A stretch of DNA of 64,000 nucleotides from Xanthobacteraceae bacterium (GTDB taxonomy: Bacteria; Pseudomonadota; Alphaproteobacteria; Rhizobiales; Xanthobacteraceae): contig JAIESC010000167.1 in assembly GCA_019746355.1 (NCBI GenBank), positions 1 to 64,000 of the forward strand, given 5' to 3'. Positions 47,462 to 56,325 of the stretch are shown one piece after another. The notes beneath the pieces were generated by a model that worked only from the letters and a program-made list of their open reading frames with translations, made no database searches and was not told where the DNA came from. How positions within the stretch are numbered: the first letter of the stretch is position 1; each line of letters begins with the position of its first letter. Both the position numbers and the translations under genes were made by a program.

Positions 47462-47827
47462 GACGACCTCCTGTCGAAGGCCGACGGCCCACCACCAGTC
47501 CGCGTCCGGACCGTCGGCAGATATTCCTAACAATGCTTGTGGCCGCCGGTTGGTTCCCTGCGCGGCCGGCGGTTCCATCGGAACCAGACAGCGCGCATGG
47601 GAGAAATCGGGCGCGAATCCGTGGTCTTGCGCCATGCCCGGGCCAGAGGAGCGCGAGGTCGATTGCCGGATTCCGCGTGGAAACTGTAGTCGGGAGATTG
47701 TCGTTATATGCGCGACACCAGGATTGGCGTCGGGCAGAGGGATTTTTTGAAGACGCGCAGGGCGGCTCACTCAATTCGTCGCCCGGGGCTTCCAGGATTG
47801 TAAGCGTTTGAAAACGAGGTTGTCCCG
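47462..47827. other. 366-bp divergent promoter region between two SPW genes
   Basis: No supported coding frame. The open frames here are overlapping on both strands and lack signals. It should hold the promoters of both SPW genes. A short AT-rich patch near 47695-47710 and the GTTTGAAAACGAGG sequence before 47828 (ribosome site) are the only features noted. Confidence 0.4.
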
Positions 47828-48154
47828 ATGTTCATCAATCTCACTCTGGCGATGTGGTTGATGGTGTCACCGTGGGGCGCCGGGTTTGCGCACGTCCATC
47901 CCGCGGCGGCAAATGCGGGAGCGAGCGGCGCCGTGGTCGGAGTGGTCGCCACGGCGGTACTTCTAGACCACGTCCAATGGGGATGGATCAACGTCATGCT
48001 TGGTTTGTGGCTTGCGCTGGCGCCATGGGTGCTCGGCTTCGCCACCATGCCGGCGGCGACGTCGGTTCACGTCGTCACCGGCCTCGCGGTCGCTCTGGTT
48101 GCTGCGGTCGAACTGTGGAAGGGGCACCATTCGCCGCCACAAGCGCTAGCATGA
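47828..48154 (+). CDS. Second SPW-repeat membrane protein
   Basis: The 108-residue protein begins MFINLTLAMWLMVSPWGAGF, with one SPW repeat, and ends with a second, altered repeat (LWLALAPWVLGFATMPAATS, APW instead of SPW) followed by a helix and a polar tail with HH. It lacks about ten N-terminal residues found in the protein at 47108, so the start is short but consistent with the family repeat. It is divergent from the first SPW gene and 24 bp upstream of the glycosyltransferase gene. Confidence 0.82.
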   Translation: MFINLTLAMWLMVSPWGAGFAHVHPAAANAGASGAVVGVVATAVLLDHVQWGWINVMLGLWLALAPWVLGFATMPAATSVHVVTGLAVALVAAVELWKGHHSPPQALA

Positions 48155-48178
48155 TCGGCTGAGCCATCCCGCCGATGG

Positions 48179-49855
48179 ATGCCGAGAATGGCTACGCAGC
48201 AAACTGCCGTCCAGGCGTCGAGGGGCGTGGATCTGCTCGCGACCAGCGTGCAGACGGCAGCATGGCGCGGGGGTCTCGCAATCCTGCTGACCTGCGGCGG
48301 CACTGGATTGTTGTCGGTCGCGCTCGGCCCGGACAATAATTGGGATCTTCGCTTCTATCACCTCTATGCGCCTTGGGCCTATTGGCACGGCCGGTATCTC
48401 TACGATGTCGGGCCCGCGCAATTCCAAGGGTTCTTCAATCCGACTGCAGATTTTCTGTTTTACGGGCTGACGTCTTCGGTCCTGAACGAAACCCCGCGAT
48501 TGATTGCGTTCATCATGGGCGCCGTGCACGGGCTCAATGCCGTGCTGGTGCTGGCGATCGCGAGGCATGTGCTTCGGACGAACCAGCGCGCCGAGCGCGT
48601 CGCGCTCTCTGCGGCAGCGACGCTGATGGGAGTCTCCGGAGCCGGCCCCGCGCCCTTGCTCGGAACGACGAGCAACGACCTGATCAGTTCGATCTTCGTG
48701 CTAGGCTCGCTGTTGGCCGTTCTCAAAGCCGCCGAACCAGCCGCCACAGGCCCGGCGTGGCGCTGTTTTGCCTGGTCTGGACTATCGGCCGGCGTCGCGG
48801 TCGGATTGAAATACACGGCAATAATTTTTTCGCCGGGCCTCGCCCTTGTCGCACTGGTCGCCGCTGTCCGGCGAAAATCGGACTCAGGCGTGATCGTGTT
48901 CGGCTTGTCGGCCGTTGCTGGATTGCTGGCGCTGGCCGGACATCACCTGCTCACGCTTTGGCTCGATTTCGGCAACGCCGTCTTCCCGCTCTTCAACAAC
49001 ATCTTTCAATCGCCCGACTACGAACCCGTAGGGCTTCGCGACGAGCAGTTCCTGCCGCGCAACATCTGGCAGTTGCTTGCCTATCCATTCTATTGGACCA
49101 GGACAAACGTCCATCTTGTATCGGAGCTGCCGTTTCGCGACTGGCGTGGCGCCATCGCTTATGTCGCGACCGCCACAGCAATGTTGGCTGCCGTCGCGCG
49201 GCGTGTTCGCAAACAGCAACCGGGAGCTTGGTCCGAAACACGCGGGCTCGATTTGTTGTTCGTTTTCGTCATCGCGTCCTATTTCGCGTGGGCGCTTATC
49301 TTCGGTAATTACCGATATGCGGTGACACTGGAAATGTTGACCGGCGTCGTTACCCTCGGCGCACTGGTTTCGATCGTCCGTTCAAGTTGGCTGCGAATCG
49401 GCGTCGCTGTTGCGGTGCTGGCCGTGGTCTCCGCAACCACGGTCTATCCCGATTGGGGGCGGGGCCAATATGGCGCGCGCACGATCGACGTTCGCGTACC
49501 GCCGCTACCGAAAAACAGCGTCGTGTTGATCGCTTCCTGGCAGCCCGCGGCCTATTTCATTCCATTCGCTGAGCCTTCCGCACAATTCCTCGGCATCGAG
49601 AACAATTATCTTCAGTTGTCGCAGCGCAACGGGCTTGCGGCCAAGGTCAAGGCGCTGATGCACGCGCCGGGGCGGGCAAAATTCGTCGTGAACGTCGGCG
49701 AAATCGACCGAAGCGAGCTCAATAAGTTGTTGGCGCAGTTCGATCTGGCGCTCGCCGCAACCCCGTGTCGGCCGATCCGGTCGAATCTTCTGCAGGACGA
49801 GAGCGAAGCCTTGAGCCTGTGTGCCGCCGTCGATCGCCCGGCAAGCGGCGGTTGA
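48179..49855 (+). CDS. Polytopic membrane glycosyltransferase-like protein (GT39/GT87-type)
   Basis: The 558-residue protein has about eleven hydrophobic helices. The first periplasmic loop carries the acidic pair expected of lipid-linked sugar transferases (DNNWDLRFYHLYAPWAYWHG). A large C-terminal soluble part follows the last helix (YGARTIDVRVPPLPKNSVVL). It resembles the DUF2029/PMT-like group that moves sugars from polyprenyl phosphate to envelope acceptors; donor and acceptor are unknown. ATG 48188 is an alternative start. It is probably co-transcribed with the SPW gene. Confidence 0.75.
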   Translation: MPRMATQQTAVQASRGVDLLATSVQTAAWRGGLAILLTCGGTGLLSVALGPDNNWDLRFYHLYAPWAYWHGRYLYDVGPAQFQGFFNPTADFLFYGLTSSVLNETPRLIAFIMGAVHGLNAVLVLAIARHVLRTNQRAERVALSAAATLMGVSGAGPAPLLGTTSNDLISSIFVLGSLLAVLKAAEPAATGPAWRCFAWSGLSAGVAVGLKYTAIIFSPGLALVALVAAVRRKSDSGVIVFGLSAVAGLLALAGHHLLTLWLDFGNAVFPLFNNIFQSPDYEPVGLRDEQFLPRNIWQLLAYPFYWTRTNVHLVSELPFRDWRGAIAYVATATAMLAAVARRVRKQQPGAWSETRGLDLLFVFVIASYFAWALIFGNYRYAVTLEMLTGVVTLGALVSIVRSSWLRIGVAVAVLAVVSATTVYPDWGRGQYGARTIDVRVPPLPKNSVVLIASWQPAAYFIPFAEPSAQFLGIENNYLQLSQRNGLAAKVKALMHAPGRAKFVVNVGEIDRSELNKLLAQFDLALAATPCRPIRSNLLQDESEALSLCAAVDRPASGG

Positions 49856-49887
49856 ACAGCAGCGCCGCGTGCCGATACTCTTTGGCC

Positions 49888-50076
49888 ATGCCTGCTCCGG
49901 ACGAGCGCGAGGTTTATTTCGAGTTCATCGCGGTCGGCAACGCCGTGAAGGTCACGGCCATCGATAGCCTGACCGGCATCGAGGTTTCGACCATGGGGCC
50001 CGCGAGTGCCGCGCAAATGGACCTCCAGCGGCTGGCGCTGCAGAAGCTCAGATCGCGGCTGAAGCGCCAGGAATAG
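49888..50076 (+). CDS. Small conserved protein (DUF6898-like)
   Basis: The 62-residue cytoplasmic protein reads MPAPDEREVYFEFIAVGNAV, then KVTAIDSLTGIEVSTMGPAS and ends with a basic helix (LQKLRSRLKRQE). Similar short proteins occur upstream of glyA in other Rhizobiales. Function unknown. The start ATG 49888 is preferred to upstream starts because only this part looks conserved. It precedes glyA by 111 bp. Confidence 0.7.
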   Translation: MPAPDEREVYFEFIAVGNAVKVTAIDSLTGIEVSTMGPASAAQMDLQRLALQKLRSRLKRQE

Positions 50077-50187
50077 CCGCCAGGAAGTGTCGAAAAATCA
50101 ACATATTGCGGGCTGTGAGTGGCTGCTATCCAAACCTTGGCGGGTCGGGCCCGATATGGTAGGGCAGGCCCATTCCTGGAGAAGCCA

Positions 50188-51489
50188 ATGCCCGTGTCCG
50201 ATAGCGCTGCGAAAGCCGTCGCGGATTCCCTGTTTACCGCCTCCCTTGCCGAGACCGACCCCGAGATCGCCGAGGCGATCCGGCTGGAGCTCGGCCGCCA
50301 GCGCGACGAGATCGAGCTGATCGCCTCCGAGAACATCGTCAGCCGCGCCGTGCTCGAGGCGCAGGGCTCGGTGATGACCAACAAGTACGCCGAGGGGCTT
50401 CCCGGCCGGCGCTATTACGGCGGCTGCCACTACGTGGACATCGCCGAGAACCTGGCGCTCGACCGGGTCAAGAAACTGTTCGGTGCGGGCTTTGCCAACG
50501 TGCAGCCGCACTCCGGCGCCTCGGCCAATGTCGCGGCCTTTATGGCGCTGATGCAGCCGGGCGACACGTTCCTCGGATTGAACCTCGCGGCCGGCGGGCA
50601 TCTCAGCCACGGCTCGCCGGTCAACGTCTCGGGCAAGTGGTTCAAGGCGGTGCCGTATAGCGTGCGCCGCGACGACCACCGCATCGACATGGACGAGGTG
50701 CGCAAGCTCGCGGAGCAGCACAAGCCGAAGGTGATCGTCGCCGGCGGCTCGGCCTATCCGCGCATCATCGACTTCAAGGGATTCCGCGAGATCGCCGACA
50801 GCGTCGGCGCCAAGCTGATGGTCGACATGGCGCATTTCGCAGGACTGGTCGCGGGCGGGGTGCATCCGAGCCCGTTCCCGCACGCCCATGTGGTCACGTC
50901 GACCACCCACAAGACGCTGCGCGGGCCGCGCGGCGGTTTCATCCTTACCAACGACGAGGAACTCGGCAAGAAGGTCAACTCGGCGGTGTTCCCGGGCATG
51001 CAGGGCGGCCCGCTGATGCACGTCATCGCCGCCAAGGCCGTGGCGTTCGGCGAAGCGCTCCGCCCGGCCTTCAGGCATTACGCGAGGAACGTCGCGGACA
51101 ACGCCAAGGCTCTGGCCGAAGTCCTTAAAAACAAAGGGCTTGATATCGTTTCCGGCGGCACCGACACGCATCTGATGCTGGTGGATCTCAGGCCCAAGCG
51201 GCTGACCGGCAAGGTGGCCGAGGCGGCGCTCGGCCGCGCCCACATGACCTGCAACAAGAACGGCATTCCGTTCGATCCGGAGAAGCCCGCGATCACCTCG
51301 GGCGTCCGGCTCGGCACGCCCGCGGGCACAACGCGCGGCTTCGGCATTGCCGAGTTCCGGCAGGTCGGCGAGTTGATCGCCGAGGTGCTGGATGCGCTGT
51401 CGCATAGGAACGCCGATGAGGACGCGGCGGTGGAGGCGGCCGTCCGCGAGAAGGTGAAGCGGCTGATTTCCCGGTTCCCGATCTACTGA
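50188..51489 (+). CDS. glyA: Serine hydroxymethyltransferase
   Basis: This 433-residue cytoplasmic PLP enzyme interconverts serine and glycine with tetrahydrofolate, the main source of one-carbon units. The PLP lysine is Lys242 in [13 protein letters not shown]; other landmarks are [52 protein letters not shown] and [13 protein letters not shown]. Start ATG 50188 has a good ribosome site (GGAGAAG). A longer frame begins at 50119. It heads the conserved order glyA-nrdR-ribD seen across alphaproteobacteria. Confidence 0.97.
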   Translation: MPVSDSAAKAVADSLFTASLAETDPEIAEAIRLELGRQRDEIELIASENIVSRAVLEAQGSVMTNKYAEGLPGRRYYGGCHYVDIAENLALDRVKKLFGAGFANVQPHSGASANVAAFMALMQPGDTFLGLNLAAGGHLSHGSPVNVSGKWFKAVPYSVRRDDHRIDMDEVRKLAEQHKPKVIVAGGSAYPRIIDFKGFREIADSVGAKLMVDMAHFAGLVAGGVHPSPFPHAHVVTSTTHKTLRGPRGGFILTNDEELGKKVNSAVFPGMQGGPLMHVIAAKAVAFGEALRPAFRHYARNVADNAKALAEVLKNKGLDIVSGGTDTHLMLVDLRPKRLTGKVAEAALGRAHMTCNKNGIPFDPEKPAITSGVRLGTPAGTTRGFGIAEFRQVGELIAEVLDALSHRNADEDAAVEAAVREKVKRLISRFPIY

Positions 51490-51516
51490 GCGGGGACGGA
51501 GTTTAAGGGGCGAGGG

Positions 51517-52005
51517 ATGCGCTGTCCGAGTTGCGGATCGCTCGATACGCAGGTGAAGGACTCGCGGCCGACGGAAGATTCGGCCGCGATCCGCCGGCGG
51601 CGCGTCTGCCTGTCCTGCAACTTCCGCTTCACGACGTTCGAGCGCGTGCAGCTGCGCGAGCTGGTGGTGATCAAGCGCAACGGCCGGCGCGCGCCGTTCG
51701 ACCGCGACAAGCTGATCCGCTCGCTGTCGATTGCGCTGCGCAAGCGACCGGTCGAGCCCGAGCGCGTCGAGCAGATGGTGTCGAAGATCGTGCGCGACCT
51801 GGAAAGCCTCGGCGAAAACGAGGTGACGTCCGAGACCATCGGCGAGACCGTGATGGAGCACCTGCGCGAGCTCGACGACGTGGCTTACGTGCGCTTCGCC
51901 TCGGTTTATCGCAATTTCCGCGAGCCCAAGGACTTCCAGCAGGCGCTCGACGAACTGAGCGGCGAGGACGAGCCGACCAAGCCGCCCGTCGTCGCGCGCC
52001 GATGA
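51517..52005 (+). CDS. nrdR: Transcriptional repressor NrdR
   Basis: The 162-residue regulator represses ribonucleotide reductase genes in response to dATP/ATP. It begins with a C4 zinc ribbon ([18 protein letters not shown] and [17 protein letters not shown]), followed by the ATP-cone domain ([20 protein letters not shown] through [20 protein letters not shown]). Both halves are complete. It lies 27 bp after glyA and overlaps ribD by 4 bp (ATGA at 52002), the usual alphaproteobacterial arrangement. Confidence 0.97.
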   Translation: MRCPSCGSLDTQVKDSRPTEDSAAIRRRRVCLSCNFRFTTFERVQLRELVVIKRNGRRAPFDRDKLIRSLSIALRKRPVEPERVEQMVSKIVRDLESLGENEVTSETIGETVMEHLRELDDVAYVRFASVYRNFREPKDFQQALDELSGEDEPTKPPVVARR

Positions 52006-53129
52006 CCGACCCGCCTTCCGCTCCCGCCGCCCCTGCGCTCGATCAGCGCTACATGCAGCTTGCACTGGCGCTCGGCCGCCGGGGCCTCGGCCGCACCTGG
52101 CCCAATCCGGCCGTCGGCGCGGTCGTCGTCAAGGACGGCGTGATCGTCGGCCGCGGCTGGACCCAGCCCGGCGGCCGGCCGCATGCCGAGACCGAAGCGC
52201 TCAGGCGCGCCGGGAAGTCCGCGCAGGGCGCCACTTTGTACGTGACGCTCGAGCCGTGCTCGCACCACGGCAAGACGCCGCCATGCGTCGACGCCATCAT
52301 CAAGGCCGGCATCGCCCGCGTCGTGTCGGCGCTGGAGGACGTCAATCCGGAGGTCGCAGGGACGGGCTACGCCAGGCTCCGCGAGCGCGGGATCGTGGTC
52401 GACACCGGGCTCGGCGCAGAACAGGCGGCGCGCGACCATGCCGGCCATTCCCGGCGGATGCGCGACGGCCGGCCGGAGGTGCTGCTGAAGCTTGCCGTCT
52501 CGTCCGACGGCAAGGCGGGGCTCGCCGGCCGCAAGCCCGTCGGCATCACCGGCGAGGCGGCGCGGCTCCGCGTGCACCAGATGCGCGCCGAAGCGGACGC
52601 TATTCTGGTCGGCATCGGCACGGTGCTGTCCGACGACCCGCATCTGACCTGCCGGCTGCCCGGCATGTTCGAGCGGTCGCCGGTGCGGGTCATCCTCGAC
52701 GCCAAGCTTCGCATCCCGCTGTCGACCGCGATCGCCGGAACGGCCCGCGAGGTACCGGTCTGGCTGTTCGGCGGACCGGGCGCTTCTCCGGTCGCCGAGG
52801 ACATCCTGAAGGCCAAGGGCGTCGAGGTGTTTCGCGTCGACGCAAAGGACGGCCGGCTCGATCTGCCGGCTGTGCTGAAGACGCTCGCAGACCGCGGCAT
52901 CACCCGGCTGATGGTGGAGGGCGGGCCGACCGTGGCAGCCGCTTTTATCGCCGCCGATCTGGTGGATCAGGCGGCGCTGTTCCGCTCGCCGAACGAGATC
53001 GGACAGGGCATCGATGCGCTGGAGGGCATGCCGCTCACGGCGTTGACGAAGTCGCCCAAGCTGAAAACGGCGGGCGGTGAGACGATCGGCGTCGATATGC
53101 TGGAAATGTTCGAGCGGGCGGGCGCATGA
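52002..53129 (+). CDS. ribD: Bifunctional riboflavin deaminase/reductase
   Basis: This 375-residue enzyme carries out the second and third steps of riboflavin synthesis from GTP. The N-terminal deaminase domain has the zinc motifs HAETEAL and [11 protein letters not shown]. The C-terminal reductase domain (residues about 155-370) has [40 protein letters not shown] and [14 protein letters not shown], the NADPH-binding end. The start overlaps the nrdR stop. It is followed by ribE after a repeat-containing 79-bp gap. Confidence 0.95.
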   Translation: MTDPPSAPAAPALDQRYMQLALALGRRGLGRTWPNPAVGAVVVKDGVIVGRGWTQPGGRPHAETEALRRAGKSAQGATLYVTLEPCSHHGKTPPCVDAIIKAGIARVVSALEDVNPEVAGTGYARLRERGIVVDTGLGAEQAARDHAGHSRRMRDGRPEVLLKLAVSSDGKAGLAGRKPVGITGEAARLRVHQMRAEADAILVGIGTVLSDDPHLTCRLPGMFERSPVRVILDAKLRIPLSTAIAGTAREVPVWLFGGPGASPVAEDILKAKGVEVFRVDAKDGRLDLPAVLKTLADRGITRLMVEGGPTVAAAFIAADLVDQAALFRSPNEIGQGIDALEGMPLTALTKSPKLKTAGGETIGVDMLEMFERAGA

Positions 53130-53205
53130 TCCCAGAAAAGCCTGTGCCGGACTTGATCCGGGATGAGTACCGGTTTTCGGACAAGATCGTGCGCAGCGAG
53201 AAAAA
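53130..53205. repeat. Dispersed palindromic repeat between ribD and ribE
   Basis: The 79-bp gap contains CCGGA-CTTGA-TCCGG (53147-53161) followed by GAGTACCGGTTTTCGGACAA and AGATCGTGCGC. This is the composition of the extragenic palindromic repeats that are scattered through Bradyrhizobium-like genomes. It interrupts an otherwise tight operon but need not stop transcription. Confidence 0.6.
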
Positions 53206-53208
53206 GTG

Positions 53209-53814
53209 ATGTTCACCGGAATTGTCACCGATGTGGGCGAGGTGGTCGCGGTCGAGCCGCGCGCCGAAGGGCTGCGACGCCTCAAGGTCGCGTGCAGTTA
53301 TCCGATCGACTCCATCGCCATCGGCGCATCGATATCGCATTCCGGCGTATGCCTGACGGTCGTGGAGACCGGCAAGCTCGGCAACCGCACCGCGGTATCC
53401 GTCGATGCGGCCGCCGAAACGCTGCGGCTGACGACGGCCGGCGATTGGAAGGCGGGTACGCGGCTCAATCTCGAACGCGCGATGAAAGTCGGCGACGAGC
53501 TTGGCGGCCACATCGTCGCGGGCCACGTCGACGGCGTGGCGGAGCTTGTGTCGCGCGAGGACCTGCCGGACATGGCGCGGCTGACGCTGCGTGCGTCGAA
53601 GGGTTTGATGCGATTTGTCGCGATCAAGGGCTCGGTCGCGCTCGACGGCGTATCGCTGACCGTCAACGCGGTCACGGACGAGACCTTTTCGGTGCTGATC
53701 ATTCCGCATACGCTTGCGGTCACCACGCTCGGCGCGGCCAGGGCCGGCGATCGGATGAATCTCGAGATCGACCTGATGGCGCGCTATGCGGCGCGGCTGA
53801 TGGAAACGCGATAG
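53209..53814 (+). CDS. ribE: Riboflavin synthase, alpha subunit
   Basis: The 201-residue enzyme dismutates two 6,7-dimethyl-8-ribityllumazine molecules to riboflavin. Two similar lumazine-binding repeats are visible: MFTGIVTDVGEVVAVEPRAE with SHSGVCLTVVETG, and the second beginning GDELGGHIVAGHVDGVAEL with LDGVSLTVNAVTDETFSVL. Start ATG 53209 is preferred; an ATG one codon upstream (53206) is also possible. It sits between ribD and ribH, with a small DUF3551-like gene between it and ribH. Confidence 0.95.
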   Translation: MFTGIVTDVGEVVAVEPRAEGLRRLKVACSYPIDSIAIGASISHSGVCLTVVETGKLGNRTAVSVDAAAETLRLTTAGDWKAGTRLNLERAMKVGDELGGHIVAGHVDGVAELVSREDLPDMARLTLRASKGLMRFVAIKGSVALDGVSLTVNAVTDETFSVLIIPHTLAVTTLGAARAGDRMNLEIDLMARYAARLMETR

Positions 53815-53847
53815 TATCGTTTTGATTTTGAGGGGGGGGGGAATCGC

Positions 53848-54153
53848 ATGCGCGCCGCCCTGCTGCCTGTGGTGATGGTGTTCGGTGGCCTGCTCACCGA
53901 AGCCGCAAAGGCCCAGACGTTCTGTGCGGTGAACCACGAGGGTGCGACCAACTGCACGTTCACTTCGGTCGAACGCTGCCGCGACGAGGTGCGGGCGGAC
54001 GGCGGGTTCTGCATTCCGCAGGCGCCTGTCGGACACCGTCAGCCCCGCGCCCGTGACTTGCCTTCCGGCGTTGCAAGGGAAGAAGCGAACCCGCCCCAAT
54101 CTGTGCGGACCCGCAAGCTCGATCGCGACCTGCAGATTTGCCGCGGATGCTGA
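53848..54153 (+). CDS. Secreted DUF3551-like Cys-rich protein inside the rib operon
   Basis: The 101-residue product has a signal peptide (LLPVVMVFGGLLTEAAKAQ) followed by the DUF3551-type motif FCAVNHEGATNCTFTSVERC and GFCIPQ, with four conserved cysteines that can form disulphides. The remaining part is basic, with a final CRGC that is not typical. It begins seven bases after a run of ten G (53832-53841) that serves as ribosome site, a tract that could slip. DUF3551 proteins are common and of unknown function in this group. It interrupts ribE-ribH on the same strand. Confidence 0.7.
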   Translation: MRAALLPVVMVFGGLLTEAAKAQTFCAVNHEGATNCTFTSVERCRDEVRADGGFCIPQAPVGHRQPRARDLPSGVAREEANPPQSVRTRKLDRDLQICRGC

Positions 54154-54227
54154 AAGGTCAGTAGTCACGCGCCCCTTGTTCGTTAGCGGTACGCTTGCTA
54201 ACTGACGCGTCCAACGAGTGAGGAACA

Positions 54228-54755
54228 ATGGCCGCGCCGAAACGCAAACCTGCAAGCAAATCCGCCAAATCTGCAGACAAGTCCGCCGAAAAGTCTGCAT
54301 CCCAGCCCGCGGGCGCCAGAATTCTTGTCGTCGAGGCGCGGTTCTACAACGACATCTCGGATGCGCTGCTGGCAGGCGCTGCCAAGGCGCTCGACGAAGC
54401 CAAGGCTGCCTGGGAGATCATCACGGTGCCGGGATCGCTCGAGATCGTTCCGGCCGTCGCCATCGCCGTCGACGCCGCCGAGAAGCAGAAGAAGCCCTAT
54501 GACGGCGTGGTCGCGCTTGGCTGCGTGATCCAGGGCGAGACGTTTCATTTCGACATCGTCGCGATGCAGTCGGCGCGCGCGCTGCTCGATTTCTCGATCG
54601 AGCGCAGGCTTCCCTGCGGCAACGGCATCCTCACCACCGACAACGAGGCGCAGGCCTGGGCCCGCGCACGCCTGACCGAGCAGGACAAGGGCGGCGACGC
54701 CGCGCGCGCGACCCTCGCTTTGATCACGCTCAAACGCCAACGCGCGCAGAAGTAA
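54228..54755 (+). CDS. ribH: 6,7-dimethyl-8-ribityllumazine synthase
   Basis: The 175-residue enzyme makes dimethylribityllumazine from the pyrimidine and butanone-phosphate precursors and assembles as an icosahedral or pentameric shell. Substrate motifs are present: [18 protein letters not shown], the [20 protein letters not shown] region, [20 protein letters not shown] and [14 protein letters not shown] lysine/serine/alanine-rich N-terminal extension of about 30 residues ([20 protein letters not shown]) precedes the fold; it is longer than usual and probably disordered. nusB starts 4 bp after the stop. Confidence 0.95.
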   Translation: MAAPKRKPASKSAKSADKSAEKSASQPAGARILVVEARFYNDISDALLAGAAKALDEAKAAWEIITVPGSLEIVPAVAIAVDAAEKQKKPYDGVVALGCVIQGETFHFDIVAMQSARALLDFSIERRLPCGNGILTTDNEAQAWARARLTEQDKGGDAARATLALITLKRQRAQK

Positions 54756-54759
54756 TCGC

Positions 54760-55251
54760 ATGGCCAAGGCGGCACCATCGAATGACGGACGCCGCGTCAA
54801 CCGCCGCGGCGCGGCGAGACTCGCCGCGGTGCAGGCGCTCTACCAGATGGACCTTGCCGCGACGCCGCTGAACGAGATCCTCGGCGAGTTCGAGGCGCAC
54901 TGGATCGGACGCGAGGTGGAGGGCGAGCAATACCTGCCGGCCCAGGCGGCGCATTTCCGCGAGGTGGTCAAAGGCGTCGTCGAGGAGCAGCGAAGGCTCG
55001 ATCCGATGATCGATGCGGTGCTGGCCAAAGGCTGGCCGCTGGTGCGGATCGAGGCCGTGCTGCGCGCGATCCTGCGCGCCGGGGCCTACGAGCTCGACCG
55101 CAAGCCGGACGTGCCGGCACGCGTGGTGGTGTCGGAGTATGCCGACATTGCCGACGCGTTCGTCGGGCGCGACGAGACCGGCATGATCAACGCGGTGCTC
55201 GACGAGCTGGCACGGCAGTTGCGCGCCGGCGAGTTCGAGACGACGCGGTGA
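54760..55251 (+). CDS. nusB: Transcription antitermination factor NusB
   Basis: The 163-residue all-helical protein binds boxA RNA with NusE and is needed for full-length rRNA transcription. Landmarks are NRRGAARLAAVQALYQMDLA in the Arg-rich N-terminus, WPLVRIEAVLRAILRAGAYE and ARVVVSEYADIADAFVGRDE, TGMINAVLDELARQLRA in the C-terminal half. The order ribH-nusB-thiL is conserved in Proteobacteria. thiL starts 4 bp after its stop. Confidence 0.95.
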   Translation: MAKAAPSNDGRRVNRRGAARLAAVQALYQMDLAATPLNEILGEFEAHWIGREVEGEQYLPAQAAHFREVVKGVVEEQRRLDPMIDAVLAKGWPLVRIEAVLRAILRAGAYELDRKPDVPARVVVSEYADIADAFVGRDETGMINAVLDELARQLRAGEFETTR

Positions 55252-55255
55252 CGGC

Positions 55256-56263
55256 ATGGCCAAACGCCGGACCAAAGCCGAGTCTGGCGAAGACCTCCTG
55301 ATCGGGCGTTACTTCAAGCCGATCGCGCGGCACCCCGGCGCACTCGGACTGCTCGACGACGCGGCGCGGCTTGTGCCGCCCGCCGGGCACGAGCTGGTGC
55401 TGACCGCCGACGCGATTGTCGGCGGCGTGCATTTCTTCAATGACGATCCGCCCGAGGCCGTCGCCCGCAAGGCGCTCGGTGTCAACCTGTCGGATCTCGC
55501 AGCGAAAGGCGCAAAGCCCGCAGGGTTTCTGCTGACGCTCGCGTTGCCGAAGCAGCGGGGCAACGCATGGCTCGAACGTTTCGTGCGCGGCCTTGGCGCA
55601 GCGGCGAAGCAGTCCGGCTGTCCGCTGCTCGGCGGCGACACCGTGCGCACACCTGGTCCGGTGACGATCTCGATCACGGCATTCGGGACATTGCCGACGA
55701 ACACCATGGTCCATCGCTTCGGCGCGCGCGTGGGCGACCGCATCGTCGTCACCGGCACCATCGGCGATGCAGCGCTCGGGTTGAAGCTGCGCACCGATCG
55801 TGGCGCAGCGAAACGCTGGAAGCTCGACGACGGCATGCGGCGGCATCTCGCGTCGCGTTATCTCGTGCCGCAACCGCAGAGCGCGATTGCTGAAGCAGTT
55901 CGCTGTTATGCCAATGCGTCCATGGATGTCTCCGACGGTCTTGCCGGCGACCTCGGCAAGCTTCTGCGCGCTTCACACACAGGCGCCGTGATCGAAGTCG
56001 CAAAAGTCCCGTTGTCGAAGGCGGCGCGGACCGCCGTCATCGCCGATCCGAGGGCGCTCCAGACAGTGCTGACCGGCGGCGACGATTTCGAGGTGATCGC
56101 GACCGTGCCCGCCCGCGCGCTCGCCGCATTCCAGGCGATGGCCCGCCGCGCCGGCGTGCCGGTGACCGAGATCGGCTGCGTGACGGCCGGGCAGGGCGCC
56201 CGTTTCGTCGACGCCGATGGTCGCGAGCTGCGCTTCAAGCGCGCGTCTTTCAGCCATTTCTGA
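55256..56263 (+). CDS. thiL: Thiamine-monophosphate kinase
   Basis: The 335-residue enzyme phosphorylates thiamine phosphate to thiamine pyrophosphate, the active cofactor. Motifs of the PurM/AIR-synthase fold are seen: GLLDDAARLVPPAGHELVLT, ADAIVGGVHFFNDDPPEAVA with the metal-binding Asp, SDLAAKGAKPAGFLL and NASMDVSDGLAGDLGKLL. The C-terminus LTGGDDFEVIATVPA fits. It is the last gene of the rib-nusB block. Confidence 0.95.
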   Translation: MAKRRTKAESGEDLLIGRYFKPIARHPGALGLLDDAARLVPPAGHELVLTADAIVGGVHFFNDDPPEAVARKALGVNLSDLAAKGAKPAGFLLTLALPKQRGNAWLERFVRGLGAAAKQSGCPLLGGDTVRTPGPVTISITAFGTLPTNTMVHRFGARVGDRIVVTGTIGDAALGLKLRTDRGAAKRWKLDDGMRRHLASRYLVPQPQSAIAEAVRCYANASMDVSDGLAGDLGKLLRASHTGAVIEVAKVPLSKAARTAVIADPRALQTVLTGGDDFEVIATVPARALAAFQAMARRAGVPVTEIGCVTAGQGARFVDADGRELRFKRASFSHF

Positions 56264-56325
56264 CGGCGCAACCCAGGCTATAGTCTCGCTACAACAAGAC
56301 ACGAAAATCGAGGTTGGGAACGTCC

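Noticed and set aside
47462..47770. N-terminal extension of about 100 residues for the SPW protein at 47108
   Set aside because: The extension lacks a membrane segment or conservation, and a perfect ribosome site precedes the internal ATG 47461.
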